Of a DNA stretch of 64,000 bases, positions 26,342 to 34,625 are shown in pieces. Numbering within the stretch: the stretch's first letter is position 1; each line of letters begins with the position of its first letter. The position numbers and the translations under genes were made by a program. This DNA comes from Candidatus Thiodiazotropha sp. (ex Myrtea sp. 'scaly one' KF741663) (lineage in GTDB: Bacteria; Pseudomonadota; Gammaproteobacteria; Chromatiales; Chromatiaceae), in assembly GCA_025655555.1 (NCBI GenBank), contig JAHXIQ010000005.1, forward strand, positions 248,001 through 312,000, read 5' to 3'. The notes below the pieces were generated by a model. That model saw only the letters and a list, made by a program, of their open reading frames with translations, searched no databases and was not told the origin of the DNA.

Positions 26342-26743
26342 CTAGTCCTCTAAATGATACTTCCGTTTCTTATCATCTGCCTTGTGAATGACGGCCTGTG
26401 TCGCAACAAAATTATCATCATTCTCCAGCACCAGAAAATCGATGTCGAGTAGCTGGCCTTTTGAGTTCCTGAAATCGGCGCAGCTTACATAGTAATTACC
26501 CTTCTTTACAATACCGTCATGCAGTTCCACCAATTGCATATCGTGAAGGACGCCTTTGATGGGATCATAGTGACTGTACACATTATTGACGGTATTACGA
26601 TTTATCATCTCGCTCATAGCCGATTTGATTTTACTGCGGGTATTACCATTGATTGACGGATCATTGGCTGCGTAGAGCGTACCTGTACTATAAAGTGCCA
26701 GAATCATCATCATGGAGATAGTATTGATTACACGTAGCTTCAT
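26342..26743 (-). CDS. hypothetical secreted protein
   Basis: Protein of 133 residues with an N-terminal signal peptide (VINTISMMMILALYSTGTLYAAND, cut after YAA). The mature part of about 107 residues is polar, with KIKSAMSEMINRNTVNNVY, LVELHDGIVKKGNYYVSCADF and FVATQAVIHKADDKKRKY. A single Cys remains in the mature chain. GAGGA lies 7 bases before the ATG. No family is recognised. The fold could be a small alpha/beta periplasmic domain. Downstream lies a hairpin repeat; the gene stands alone. Confidence 0.6.
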   Translation of the reverse strand: MKLRVINTISMMMILALYSTGTLYAANDPSINGNTRSKIKSAMSEMINRNTVNNVYSHYDPIKGVLHDMQLVELHDGIVKKGNYYVSCADFRNSKGQLLDIDFLVLENDDNFVATQAVIHKADDKKRKYHLED

Positions 26744-27211
26744 TGTTTAATCCTCAGCGTAAAGTTGATATGTCTTCATTCCACGGACCTGATGATACGG
26801 ACGTATATATAGACCTCCTTCGCTAACCTGGTGGGGGCTGCAAATTCATGATGTGAATGCAGGGTATTGATAAGCCTGAATTAATGAGATTGATCTTTCA
26901 TGGTGCTATATCATTGATCGGTCCGGTGTACTTATTTACGTACTGGACTTGATCTTGGTTTCACAATTCATTGTGCATTTACTGCCTGATATCGCCTGCC
27001 CTATGCATCATCGTGAAGTTGGATGCGAAGACACAAGGCGGCAGCAATCTGAATAGGGGATAGACGTGAAAATTTGTCAGATTGGGCATACATAAACAGT
27101 AGCGTGGTATAATTAGCTCTTCTTTGAGCCAGGTTGTGTATTGGCGTACAAAGTGACAGCCATTGAGTACCGTTGTAATCGGTACGGAAGAAAGTTACTG
27201 GGTGTATATGT
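26744..27211. other. intergenic region without recognised gene
   Basis: About 470 bases between divergent small genes. It must hold both promoters, but no strong -35/-10 pair, operator or RNA structure was recognised before the hairpin at 27212. Confidence 0.4.
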
Positions 27212-27236
27212 GGTTTCCCGAGGAAGTCGGGAAACC
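27212..27236 (+). promoter_or_regulatory. 5' UTR hairpin with GGA-containing loop
   Basis: GGTTTCCCGA pairs perfectly with TCGGGAAACC around the loop GGAAG, 38 bases before the start codon at 27275. A GGA in the loop of a stem is the shape bound by CsrA/RsmA. Regulation is inferred only from that shape. Confidence 0.4.
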
Positions 27237-27274
27237 CGTCGTCTGTCCCTATCGATCAGACAAGGTTAAAGCAC

Positions 27275-27637
27275 ATGAACCTACAGACAGCCATCGAAGC
27301 CCCCCATCCGGCAGCCCTTTGGGCAGAAACGGCACCGCTCGATCCCCTTCAGGTGGATTGTGTCACCGCGGTGATGTTGAGAATTCTGGACAACAAATGT
27401 GAACTTGTACCAGAGGAGCAAATGGCGTTGATGGCTGTTTACAGCGTGGTTAGAGAAAAAAGGGGATTGCTGTTTGATGTGTCGATTCACAAGGATATCG
27501 ATGATGCACTGAAGATGCGTGGCAGTGACTCAAATGACCGGATACATGAGTTACGTCTATTTGCGGAAGAGACCATTCCCAAGCCGGTAATGAAGCATTT
27601 CAAAAGCTATCTGCGCGATTCGCTTTACGGGGTTTGA
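27275..27637 (+). CDS. hypothetical protein
   Basis: Soluble protein of 120 residues, no family recognised. Predicted mostly helical: PLQVDCVTAVMLRILDNK, EEQMALMAVYSVVREKRG, HKDIDDALKMRG and a C-terminal RIHELRLFAEETIPKPVMKHFKSYL. AAGG lies 9 bases before the ATG. A perfect 10-bp hairpin sits in its leader. An overlapping frame starting at 27163 has no ribosome site and is judged a shadow. Confidence 0.6.
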   Translation: MNLQTAIEAPHPAALWAETAPLDPLQVDCVTAVMLRILDNKCELVPEEQMALMAVYSVVREKRGLLFDVSIHKDIDDALKMRGSDSNDRIHELRLFAEETIPKPVMKHFKSYLRDSLYGV

Positions 27638-27884
27638 GTCAACATTGTCATGACCTGCTACTGGGTCAGTTGGGCTAGCCACAGCCAGTCATTTCTTTTA
27701 TTGGGGCAAGACAAGTAAAATCCTGTACCTATATGCATACTGGATTTTTACCTGATTGATGACGGAACCCTCTGAGCTCTGCATCTACAAGTTCATTCGT
27801 CACTGTGTCTGATGGCACCGGAGTGGATATTCACTCCAGTGCCAGCTTTGATAGCCTTCCTTAATGGGTTCTCAGATCGGTTAG

Positions 27885-29453
27885 TTAGGAACCATCAACA
27901 AGATATTGCTGGACAGTACCCATCTGATGAACCGACGGGCGTTGACGCTCTATATAGCGCGGCATACGAGACATGGCTGATGTGGCTTCTGCCTCAGTGT
28001 TGAACTGTCCGTAAAACAGAGCGAAGCGTTGGGAATCATTGATGCTAACCGGCAGGTAGGCCAGGTCGTCTTTCAAATAGTGGCTGTAGCGCTCAGCCAG
28101 TTTGTAGAGTTCCTGCTTTTCGCTGACTGTTGCCAGATGGACGACATATTGCCCGGCTGCCTGTGCTGCCAACCATTCCGAGCCATGAATGACGTTGCCA
28201 TTGCCGAAGGACTTGTGTGGGCGGATGTTGTTCATCCGACCATCCAGACTCTCCACTTGGTCGCCGATGGTAGCGAGTTTGTTATTGATATCGGAGATTT
28301 CTGTCTGCATGGTAGTGTCGGCTGCAACCATTTGATCGTGCATTTCAGCGACGCGGTTGTCCACACGTGCCACATCATTGTCTGTCACAGCAAGATCGTC
28401 ACTCACACTGTTCAACCCGGCTTGCAGGGAGGCGTTGTTGGCTATTTCGCTTTCCCAGTTAGCATTCTGATAAAACATAAAGCCAATGAATGCCAGTAGG
28501 AAGAGGGCCAGTGCACCGCCCAGCAGGCGGAAGTGGCGTTTCTCCTGCATGATCAGGGCATACAGTGCATTGGCAGTCCTTTCTGCACGATCCTGTAAAT
28601 TGACGATCAGACCCTTGTGTTCCTCTGTGGTGACTTGAAGTAATTCAATCGCCTCTGCCAGTTGGCTGGTTTTTTGATTGAGCGCAGTCGTGGACCTTGA
28701 GAGCTCCCGGCTCTTTTTGGTCAGCTCTGCAGCCGTGGTTTCCAATGCTTGAGAACGTTTTTCCAGGGCTTGATCGACTGCTTGCATTTTCAGCAGTTTT
28801 GCCTGACTGGTGCGGATTTCATCCTCTGCCTTGTTGAGATTGTCCTCAAGTACCTTGGTGGTTTCGTTGAGAGATTCATCCCGTGCCTGACTGCTTTTGT
28901 CCACGCCATCGATCTCTGCGAGCAGGCTCTGTTCAATCTCTTTCAAAGCTTTGGCATTGGCCTTGATGCTCTTGTTGAGATTCTGGGTGGTCAGTTTTGA
29001 TTTATGCGCCAGCTCTTCGGTTCTTACAATCAGTTGTTGATAACCATCGCTAAGCGTGTCGATGTCCGAATCGGTCTTCGTGCTGATCTCGTTAATTGTT
29101 TTCGAGATGGTTTTTATTTCACCACTGATGTTGGCTGATTTGTCCGTGAGCGATTGATAAGAAGCATCGAGGTCACCCAATTGCTGATAGGCTTCTGAAA
29201 CCCTGGTGGTGAGATCGGTGTCTTTATCGCTGAGGCTTGAGAGGCTGGATTTAAGTCCTTTGTTGGTACTCCTCAACTCACTTCTGAGTGTATCCAGGTC
29301 GGTATCGATCTGGTTGATTTTCTGATTCAGTTCATTCGGGTTAGTACGCTCAGAACCTTTCTCATCCAATTCAATCAGATTTTCTGCGACGGCTTTACGG
29401 ATTTTCTTAGCGCGTTGTGTGGCCTTTTTCGTGGCTTGCGTTGTGGTTGACAT
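27885..29453 (-). CDS. coiled-coil membrane protein with C-terminal SPOR-like domain
   Basis: Protein of 522 residues of unusual build. It has a basic, Lys/Arg-rich start (TTTQATKKATQRAKKIRKAV), about 250 residues of coiled coil rich in Ser/Thr/Lys/Asp, one membrane helix near 305-327 (LLGGALALFLLAFIGFMFY), a second short coiled coil (about 340-400), then a C-terminal domain at about 431-505 whose QYVVHLATVSEK and RFALFYGQFNTEAEATSAM pattern is that of SPOR domains binding denuded peptidoglycan. The coiled coil is thus cytoplasmic and SPOR periplasmic, fitting a division- or envelope-linked scaffold. The start at 29453 follows GAGAGGGGATC. The longer frame to 29537 adds a Cys-rich tail without a ribosome site. 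Confidence 0.75.
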   Translation of the reverse strand: MSTTTQATKKATQRAKKIRKAVAENLIELDEKGSERTNPNELNQKINQIDTDLDTLRSELRSTNKGLKSSLSSLSDKDTDLTTRVSEAYQQLGDLDASYQSLTDKSANISGEIKTISKTINEISTKTDSDIDTLSDGYQQLIVRTEELAHKSKLTTQNLNKSIKANAKALKEIEQSLLAEIDGVDKSSQARDESLNETTKVLEDNLNKAEDEIRTSQAKLLKMQAVDQALEKRSQALETTAAELTKKSRELSRSTTALNQKTSQLAEAIELLQVTTEEHKGLIVNLQDRAERTANALYALIMQEKRHFRLLGGALALFLLAFIGFMFYQNANWESEIANNASLQAGLNSVSDDLAVTDNDVARVDNRVAEMHDQMVAADTTMQTEISDINNKLATIGDQVESLDGRMNNIRPHKSFGNGNVIHGSEWLAAQAAGQYVVHLATVSEKQELYKLAERYSHYLKDDLAYLPVSINDSQRFALFYGQFNTEAEATSAMSRMPRYIERQRPSVHQMGTVQQYLVDGS

Positions 29454-30252
29454 AGTTCGATCCCCTCTCTTCCCGTGTGCGTCCCTGATCAGGGTGACGC
29501 CTATGAAATTAATTCCCCAACAACAAATAATAAGCAAATTCTAATATACAAATAAAATTAAATTTAATGGATGCTTGAGGGGTAGGTTATTTGAAACTTA
29601 ATAAGCCTTTGAAACTAATGATATTATTATTTGAGTTTTGGGCGGGATTAGATGGTGATTGGGGCTTTTTACCGATTCAGGAAATGGAGATCGACATGAG
29701 GAATCCACTGATTAGTGTGTAAATTGTTAGTGGAAAGTCCTGCTCTCAAAAATAGGTTGAGCAAGCAATGTGGTTCTACTTCTGCTGTAAACCCGGGTAT
29801 TCATCAACTCTCCAGCGTTGTGGTTCCTGTGCATTTTCGTCTACAAACCGAAGCTTTGACCAAGATGCAAATGCAACAATGAGTAGAAGGATCAAGAGTA
29901 CTCCTACCCGGGCTGGCGTTATCATCACTCTGTACCTCTTGGCATTAAGCAGTCCTGCTGGATACGACTATTAATAATTATCATGTTGTCGACACTAGCA
30001 CTAGTGATTTCCCTGGTGAAAATATAAACCATTAGAAATCCATGCGATTGGAAAAAGCCGTGTGCGGTTACGCTTGTGATAGGGCTGTGGCTGGTTGGCC
30101 ACAGAGATACTCAATCCTATGTAGCATTAGCTACATATCTCCTGTCTGCCTGTGATTAAGCTGTATTCGACACAAGCATCAATGCCGATTTTACTTTGTG
30201 GTATCAGTGCTCTGTGGCGTTGAATTTTTCAATCAATAACAGGTAACTGACT
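29454..30252. other. intergenic region with two adjacent hairpins
   Basis: No convincing gene. A 68-codon frame at 29768-29974 lacks a ribosome site. Two hairpins stand close together: CTGTGGC/GCCACAG (30085-30102) and TATGTAGC/GCTACATA (30119-30138). They lie 115-170 bases upstream of the isochorismatase-like gene and may be part of its leader or an operator. Confidence 0.4.
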
Positions 30253-30969
30253 ATGAAGTTTATATTACTTGCACTTGTATCGCTGCTTGCAGCAAATGTC
30301 TCAATGGCCTCAGAAAAAGAACAGATGCCGTTAAATTTCACCGATGGGCGTACTGCTTTGGTAGTGACTGACCCACAGAACGATTTTCTCGATGAAAAGG
30401 GTGTCGCTTACGGTTTGTTTGCAGACAACATCAAAGCGCTTGATACCATCGATAATATCGAGAGACTTTTTAAAATGGCTAAGGATCAATCCATACCGGT
30501 CTTTGTCAGCCCGCATGCCTATTTTACCCATGACCATAGCTGGGAAAGCCCGGGCGCACTACAAAAACAGCTGCTTGAACTGAAGGTCTTTGGACGTAAG
30601 GATGCTGTCTATGCTGCAGGCCTGAAGAATACAGGCGCCGATTTTCTCTCAAAGTACAAGCCCTACATTCTGGATGGAAAGACGGTTGTCACCAGTCCCC
30701 ATAAAGTCTATGGGCCGGATAGCAATGATCTGCTTCTACAACTCAGGAGTAACGGTATCGATACCGTGGTGTTGGCAGGTCTGGCCGCAAATCTCTGTAC
30801 GGATTCGCATCTTAGAGAGCTGGTCGAAAATGGCTTCAAGGTGGTTGTCATCAAGGATGCTGTGGCAGCACCGGGTGAAGACGCTTACCAGGCAGCCCTG
30901 GTCAATTATGGTCTCATTGCCAATGCGGTCATGACCACAGCAGATGCCGTTAAAGCGATGAAAAACTAA
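30253..30969 (+). CDS. periplasmic isochorismatase-family cysteine hydrolase
   Basis: Protein of 238 residues with a signal peptide (FILLALVSLLAANVSMAS) and an isochorismatase-like fold. The catalytic Asp lies in VVTDPQNDFLD (about 41), the Lys probably in TSPHKVYG, and the nucleophile Cys in VLAGLAANLCTDSHLREL (about 182). The family hydrolyses amides or enol ethers (nicotinamide, isochorismate, biuret), and the exact substrate is not deducible. Export to the periplasm is less usual. It is followed by a 26-bp palindrome and another small exported protein gene. Confidence 0.85.
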   Translation: MKFILLALVSLLAANVSMASEKEQMPLNFTDGRTALVVTDPQNDFLDEKGVAYGLFADNIKALDTIDNIERLFKMAKDQSIPVFVSPHAYFTHDHSWESPGALQKQLLELKVFGRKDAVYAAGLKNTGADFLSKYKPYILDGKTVVTSPHKVYGPDSNDLLLQLRSNGIDTVVLAGLAANLCTDSHLRELVENGFKVVVIKDAVAAPGEDAYQAALVNYGLIANAVMTTADAVKAMKN

Positions 30970-31010
30970 CTGAATAGTCGTAAAACTATCGTTAACCGCC
31001 TGAAAGAAAT

Positions 31011-31036
31011 ACTAGGGCCTGTTAACAGGCCCTAGT
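31011..31036. repeat. perfect 26-bp palindrome related to MITE ends
   Basis: ACTAGGGCCTGTT is followed by its exact reverse complement. The TAGGGCCTGTTAACA part equals the terminal sequence of the element at 44979-45249, as if two element ends were joined. It lies 42 bases after the isochorismatase-like stop and could also serve as a terminator, though it lacks a T-run. Confidence 0.65.
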
Positions 31037-31188
31037 AAGCAGGTCGACGGTTAACCAGTAAGGATCTATTAATATTAATTTCGTCATCTTATTGATAGGA
31101 AAAGTGTAACTTTTGTTACATTGAATAGGATCATGATATGAGAGTCTGGTACCAGCTTTAATCCGCTTAATGATAAAAGGTTTGTTAC

Positions 31189-31722
31189 ATGTTAAGCCAT
31201 AATCTCACACCGGCATCTATGTTTCTCATTATGTTAATTACTGTCAGTCAGGCCTGTTTTTCTGAGGATTCTGTATTGCAGAACTCTCGCAGTTTAAGCG
31301 TGAAGTATGCAGATAAGGCAGCATGGGCTGCGCTCATAGGATGTAGACAAAAAGGTTACTCGGTGGCTGTGGCTGTGGTTGATAGAGGTGGTAATCTACA
31401 AGCCTTTCTGCGGGATAAATTTGCGGGGCCGCATACGGTTGAGACGGCAATCAGCAAGGCCTGGACATCCAATAGCTTTCGACAGTCAACGGCTGATCTT
31501 GCTGCCATGCTTGAGGAGGGCCGAATACCCAATCAGGTCCAGAACAACCCGGGTGCCTTGCTCGTTGGTGGTGGACTGCAGATTGTGGCACAGGGAGAGA
31601 CGATCGGTGCCATAGGCGTTTCAGGTGCCCCACCAGGAAAGTCTGAAAGAGACAGTATTGATGGAGATTGTGCTCAAGCAGGGATTGACTCGATATGGGA
31701 AGCCATGGAGTTGTCTGAATGA
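31189..31722 (+). CDS. secreted GlcG/HbpS family heme-binding-like protein
   Basis: Protein of 177 residues with an N-terminal signal peptide (MFLIMLITVSQACFS) and the GlcG/HbpS (DUF336) domain: GYSVAVAVVDRGGNLQAFLRD, AGPHTVETAISKAWTSNSF, QNNPGALLVGGGLQIVAQGETIGAIGVSGAP. HbpS binds heme in streptomycetes, and other members have unknown roles. AAAGG precedes the ATG. It runs convergent with the sugar dehydrogenase gene. Confidence 0.88.
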   Translation: MLSHNLTPASMFLIMLITVSQACFSEDSVLQNSRSLSVKYADKAAWAALIGCRQKGYSVAVAVVDRGGNLQAFLRDKFAGPHTVETAISKAWTSNSFRQSTADLAAMLEEGRIPNQVQNNPGALLVGGGLQIVAQGETIGAIGVSGAPPGKSERDSIDGDCAQAGIDSIWEAMELSE

Positions 31723-31783
31723 AGCGTTAATTAAAGAACTTAAAGCGCATCATTGTATATGTCCATTTTATCTTTCCAATGAT

Positions 31784-32953
31784 TTAATCCTGAACTGGCA
31801 GCAGTCGCACAAGTTTTCCTTCATCATCATCCGTCAGTAAATAGATCAGGCCATCGGGACCCTGTCGAACATCACGGATTCTGCCAAACTCACCATTCAG
31901 TATGCGTTCCTCAGATACTACTCGTTCACCATCCAGTTCCAGTCTGGCCAATAGTTGGAACTTGAGAGAGCCTACGAACAGGTTACCTTTCCAGTTTTTG
32001 AATCGGTCAGCGTGATAAAAGGCCATGCCTGATGGTGCAATCGAGGGTGTCCAGAAATAGATAGGTTGTTCCATCTCTGCCTTGTGGGTGCCTTCACCGA
32101 TCTTTGTGCCGGTACCATAATTTACACCGTAGGTGATGACTGGCCAGCCATAGTTTTTGCCTGCTTGGGGGATATTGATCTCATCTCCCCCCTGGGGGCC
32201 ATGTTCATGAATCCACAAGCGACCCGTGTCGGGATGCAGAGCGGCCCCTTGCATATTGCGATGTCCGTAACTGTAGATCTCCTTCTTTGAAAACTGGTGG
32301 TCGTAAAAGGGATTGTCCTCAGGAATACTGCCATCATCGTGGAGACGGATAAGTGAGCCGGCATGATCGCCCAGATCCTGTGCCCGTGGGCGGTCTGCCC
32401 GGTCACCCAGCGTGATGAAGAGGTAGCCGTCATTGTCGAAAACAAGACGTGAGCCGAAGTGGCGCTTTGATCGTGTTTTCCATGACATGCGGAAGATGAT
32501 CTCGACTTCCTGAAGCTGATTTTGCTGTAGTCTACCGCGGGCTACAGCGGTGCCAAAACCTCCCTTACCCTTCTCCGCAAAAGAGAGATAGACCCATTGG
32601 TTCTTGTTGAAATCAGGGTGGAGCGCGACGTCAAGCAACCCACCCTGACCATGCTGCTTGATCGGTGGGATATTCTCAATTGCAATAGTTTCAAGCTTGC
32701 CACTGCTATCGAGCAGTATGAGTCGACCATCTCGTTCTGTGATGAGGAATCGTCCGTCGGGTAGAAATGCAAGTGACCATGGGTGCGACAATTCGCTGGT
32801 GACAATCTCATATGTGAGCACCTGCTTCTCTGTCCGGATGGTTGATCCAGCTTGAGCCGACTGAGTAGATAAAAATAGGATCACAGAGAATACAGTCACC
32901 ATAAAAACTGGCTGAAGTAGGGTTTGTGCTGACTGTTTTATAGAGAATCTCAT
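31784..32953 (-). CDS. PQQ-dependent aldose sugar dehydrogenase (YliI-like)
   Basis: Secreted beta-propeller dehydrogenase of 389 residues. The signal peptide reaches residue 36 (FLSTQSAQAGS). HPWSLAFLPDGRFLITERDGRL starts the propeller. GGLLDVALHPDF, GHRNMQGAALHPDTGRLWIHEHGPQGGDEIN (catalytic His region and Ca/PQQ contacts) and PSIAPSGMAFYHADRF follow in family order. It oxidises aldoses in the periplasm using PQQ. No pqq synthesis gene is in the window. TAGGA lies just upstream of the ATG. Confidence 0.92.
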   Translation of the reverse strand: MRFSIKQSAQTLLQPVFMVTVFSVILFLSTQSAQAGSTIRTEKQVLTYEIVTSELSHPWSLAFLPDGRFLITERDGRLILLDSSGKLETIAIENIPPIKQHGQGGLLDVALHPDFNKNQWVYLSFAEKGKGGFGTAVARGRLQQNQLQEVEIIFRMSWKTRSKRHFGSRLVFDNDGYLFITLGDRADRPRAQDLGDHAGSLIRLHDDGSIPEDNPFYDHQFSKKEIYSYGHRNMQGAALHPDTGRLWIHEHGPQGGDEINIPQAGKNYGWPVITYGVNYGTGTKIGEGTHKAEMEQPIYFWTPSIAPSGMAFYHADRFKNWKGNLFVGSLKFQLLARLELDGERVVSEERILNGEFGRIRDVRQGPDGLIYLLTDDDEGKLVRLLPVQD

Positions 32954-33408
32954 GGTCTTTCCTATGAAAATTGAGAGGAAGTATCTAGAAATATATTTTT
33001 CTTAGTATTGACGGGTTATCTGAAACAATCATACGTTAGAATGGTGATCGATTTACCCAAATGCTCCACTATATATTGTAGACGTATGAGATGCAGTGGA
33101 GTGGTTAATGCTTGTGGGTTCAGTATGGCAATAATGAATGCAGTGTGTTTTGAGTGACTTCCTTTGATTGCAACTACTCTTACTCGGACAAACCTATAAG
33201 CAGGGGAAGGTCTGTAGTACGAAAAATCAACCGTTTATACAATAAAAGTCTGTTGTATGGGGCTTTGTCTGTGGCACCCTCTATCGAAATGAGGCTATCC
33301 ACAACCTTCTCACTTCAGCGGCTTGTTCGATAAAATGTTCTAGGGTGAAGTGCATATATGGCCCGCATCGACTCGACGCTATATAGATTATAAATCGTGG
33401 CTGGTGCT
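32954..33408. other. intergenic region without recognised gene
   Basis: About 455 bases with no convincing gene, RNA or strong hairpin. It contains the promoter of the sugar dehydrogenase gene on the minus strand. Confidence 0.4.
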
Positions 33409-33690
33409 CTACACGACAGCCACTGGTTTTAAGAACCGTTGTCTGCGATTTTGCGCGATCAATTTCTGGTATATTTTTTTCTCAAGCATCGCCATGATTC
33501 TCGCATCAATCCGCTCGGCTGCATTATGTTTTCCGGTATGCCGCAGATGATTGGAAATGGATTCCAGTTCCCGTACGCTGCAGCGACCTACTGATGCGTA
33601 ATTGATTGTCTGTGTAAGATTGTCATGAGTATGATCCATTTCAGTCGGATCGGCGGATTCATAAGCAGCAGCATTTTGTTTTTTTGACAT
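33409..33690 (-). CDS. hypothetical protein
   Basis: Small protein of 93 residues, unrecognised. The C-terminal half is basic and helical (SVRELESISNHLRHTGKHNAAERIDARIMAMLEKKIYQKLIAQNRRQRF), the N-terminal half polar and acidic. GGAGAG lies 6 bases before the ATG at 33690, favouring that over an in-frame ATG at 33708. It may be a small nucleic-acid or membrane-surface binder; this is a guess from charge. Confidence 0.5.
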   Translation of the reverse strand: MSKKQNAAAYESADPTEMDHTHDNLTQTINYASVGRCSVRELESISNHLRHTGKHNAAERIDARIMAMLEKKIYQKLIAQNRRQRFLKPVAVV

Positions 33691-34004
33691 GTTCTCTCTC
33701 CGATTCAAGCCACTTGATCAAGTAATATAGATGATTTTCATGGCCAAGCTCAGTATCTTCTTGTTTTCTAAAAATATAGGCTGGTGTGACTGGGCTGGTA
33801 GCGAAAAATGCCTCATATGTTTTGTGGAATATTCACGTTTTGGTTTTGTGGAAAGTGGTGAAAAATGATGAGACAGCCATTTGCAATGGAAGTATACCCT
33901 CACATTTAATAGTTGATTTCGCACAGGCGGATAAATCTGCGCTATAGAATAATTATCGCTACACGATATGGTGCGATTATCGTCTACCCAATCGGAGGCA
34001 TGCC

Positions 34005-34475
34005 ATGGGTATTTCTTACACAGTTAAGAGCCGTCTTGAAGGGCAATCGATTAGCTATGAGTTGATACCTCATGCACATACCCGGACAAGTAAGGAGAGT
34101 GCGGGTGCTGCTCATGTGCCTACTGACCACCTGGCCAAAGCGGTCATTGTGAAGGAGGATGAAAATTACTTAATGGTAGTCGTACCATCGGACTACCATG
34201 TGCATTTGGGTAAGCTGCACCATCTACTGGGGCGGAATGTGGGCTTGGCTACCGAGCAGGAGCTGGTCTCACTCTTTCCTGATTGTGAGGGTGGGGCAAT
34301 TCCACCCCTGGGGGCTGCTTTTCAACTGAATACCCTGGTGGACTCAAGCCTGTTTTATCAACCGGTTATTTACTTTGAGTCTGGTGATCATGAGCATCTT
34401 GTTAAAGTGACTGGAGAACAGTTCTCCATGTTGTTGGGAGATGCAGAGCGTGTGAACGTGGCGACTCACCACTGA
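34005..34475 (+). CDS. YbaK/EbsC family (aminoacyl-tRNA deacylase-like) protein
   Basis: Protein of 156 residues with the YbaK/ProX editing-domain fold: HTRTSKESAGAAHVPTDHLAKAVIVKEDENYLMVVVPSDYHVHLGKL, with the family lysine in LAKAVI, and GAIPPLGAAF near residue 100. Family members hydrolyse mischarged aminoacyl-tRNAs (Cys-tRNAPro, Ala-tRNAPro). The specificity here is unknown. CGGAGG precedes the ATG. It is a single gene. Confidence 0.85.
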   Translation: MGISYTVKSRLEGQSISYELIPHAHTRTSKESAGAAHVPTDHLAKAVIVKEDENYLMVVVPSDYHVHLGKLHHLLGRNVGLATEQELVSLFPDCEGGAIPPLGAAFQLNTLVDSSLFYQPVIYFESGDHEHLVKVTGEQFSMLLGDAERVNVATHH

Positions 34476-34625
34476 TTGCGTGGGATGAAATCCCTATACT
34501 CCATAGGGTAGATGCTATAGGATCTGGTGGAGTAATCATTCCGCTGGTATGTGAATCCATGCTGGCGTGATGATTTCTTAAATAATAGAGAAAAAATACC
34601 ACTCTGACTTTAAGCAGTCACCCTT

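Noticed and set aside
27163-27402. 79-codon frame overlapping the gene at 27275
   Set aside because: Starts at TTG without SD, runs through the perfect hairpin at 27212 and is out of frame with the better gene.
29768-29974. 68-codon frame in the large gap before the isochorismatase-like gene
   Set aside because: No ribosome site and no known relative; the inner ATG at 29879 also lacks an SD.
33718-33924. 68-codon minus-strand frame
   Set aside because: Basic, AT-rich, no ribosome site, no resemblance to known proteins.
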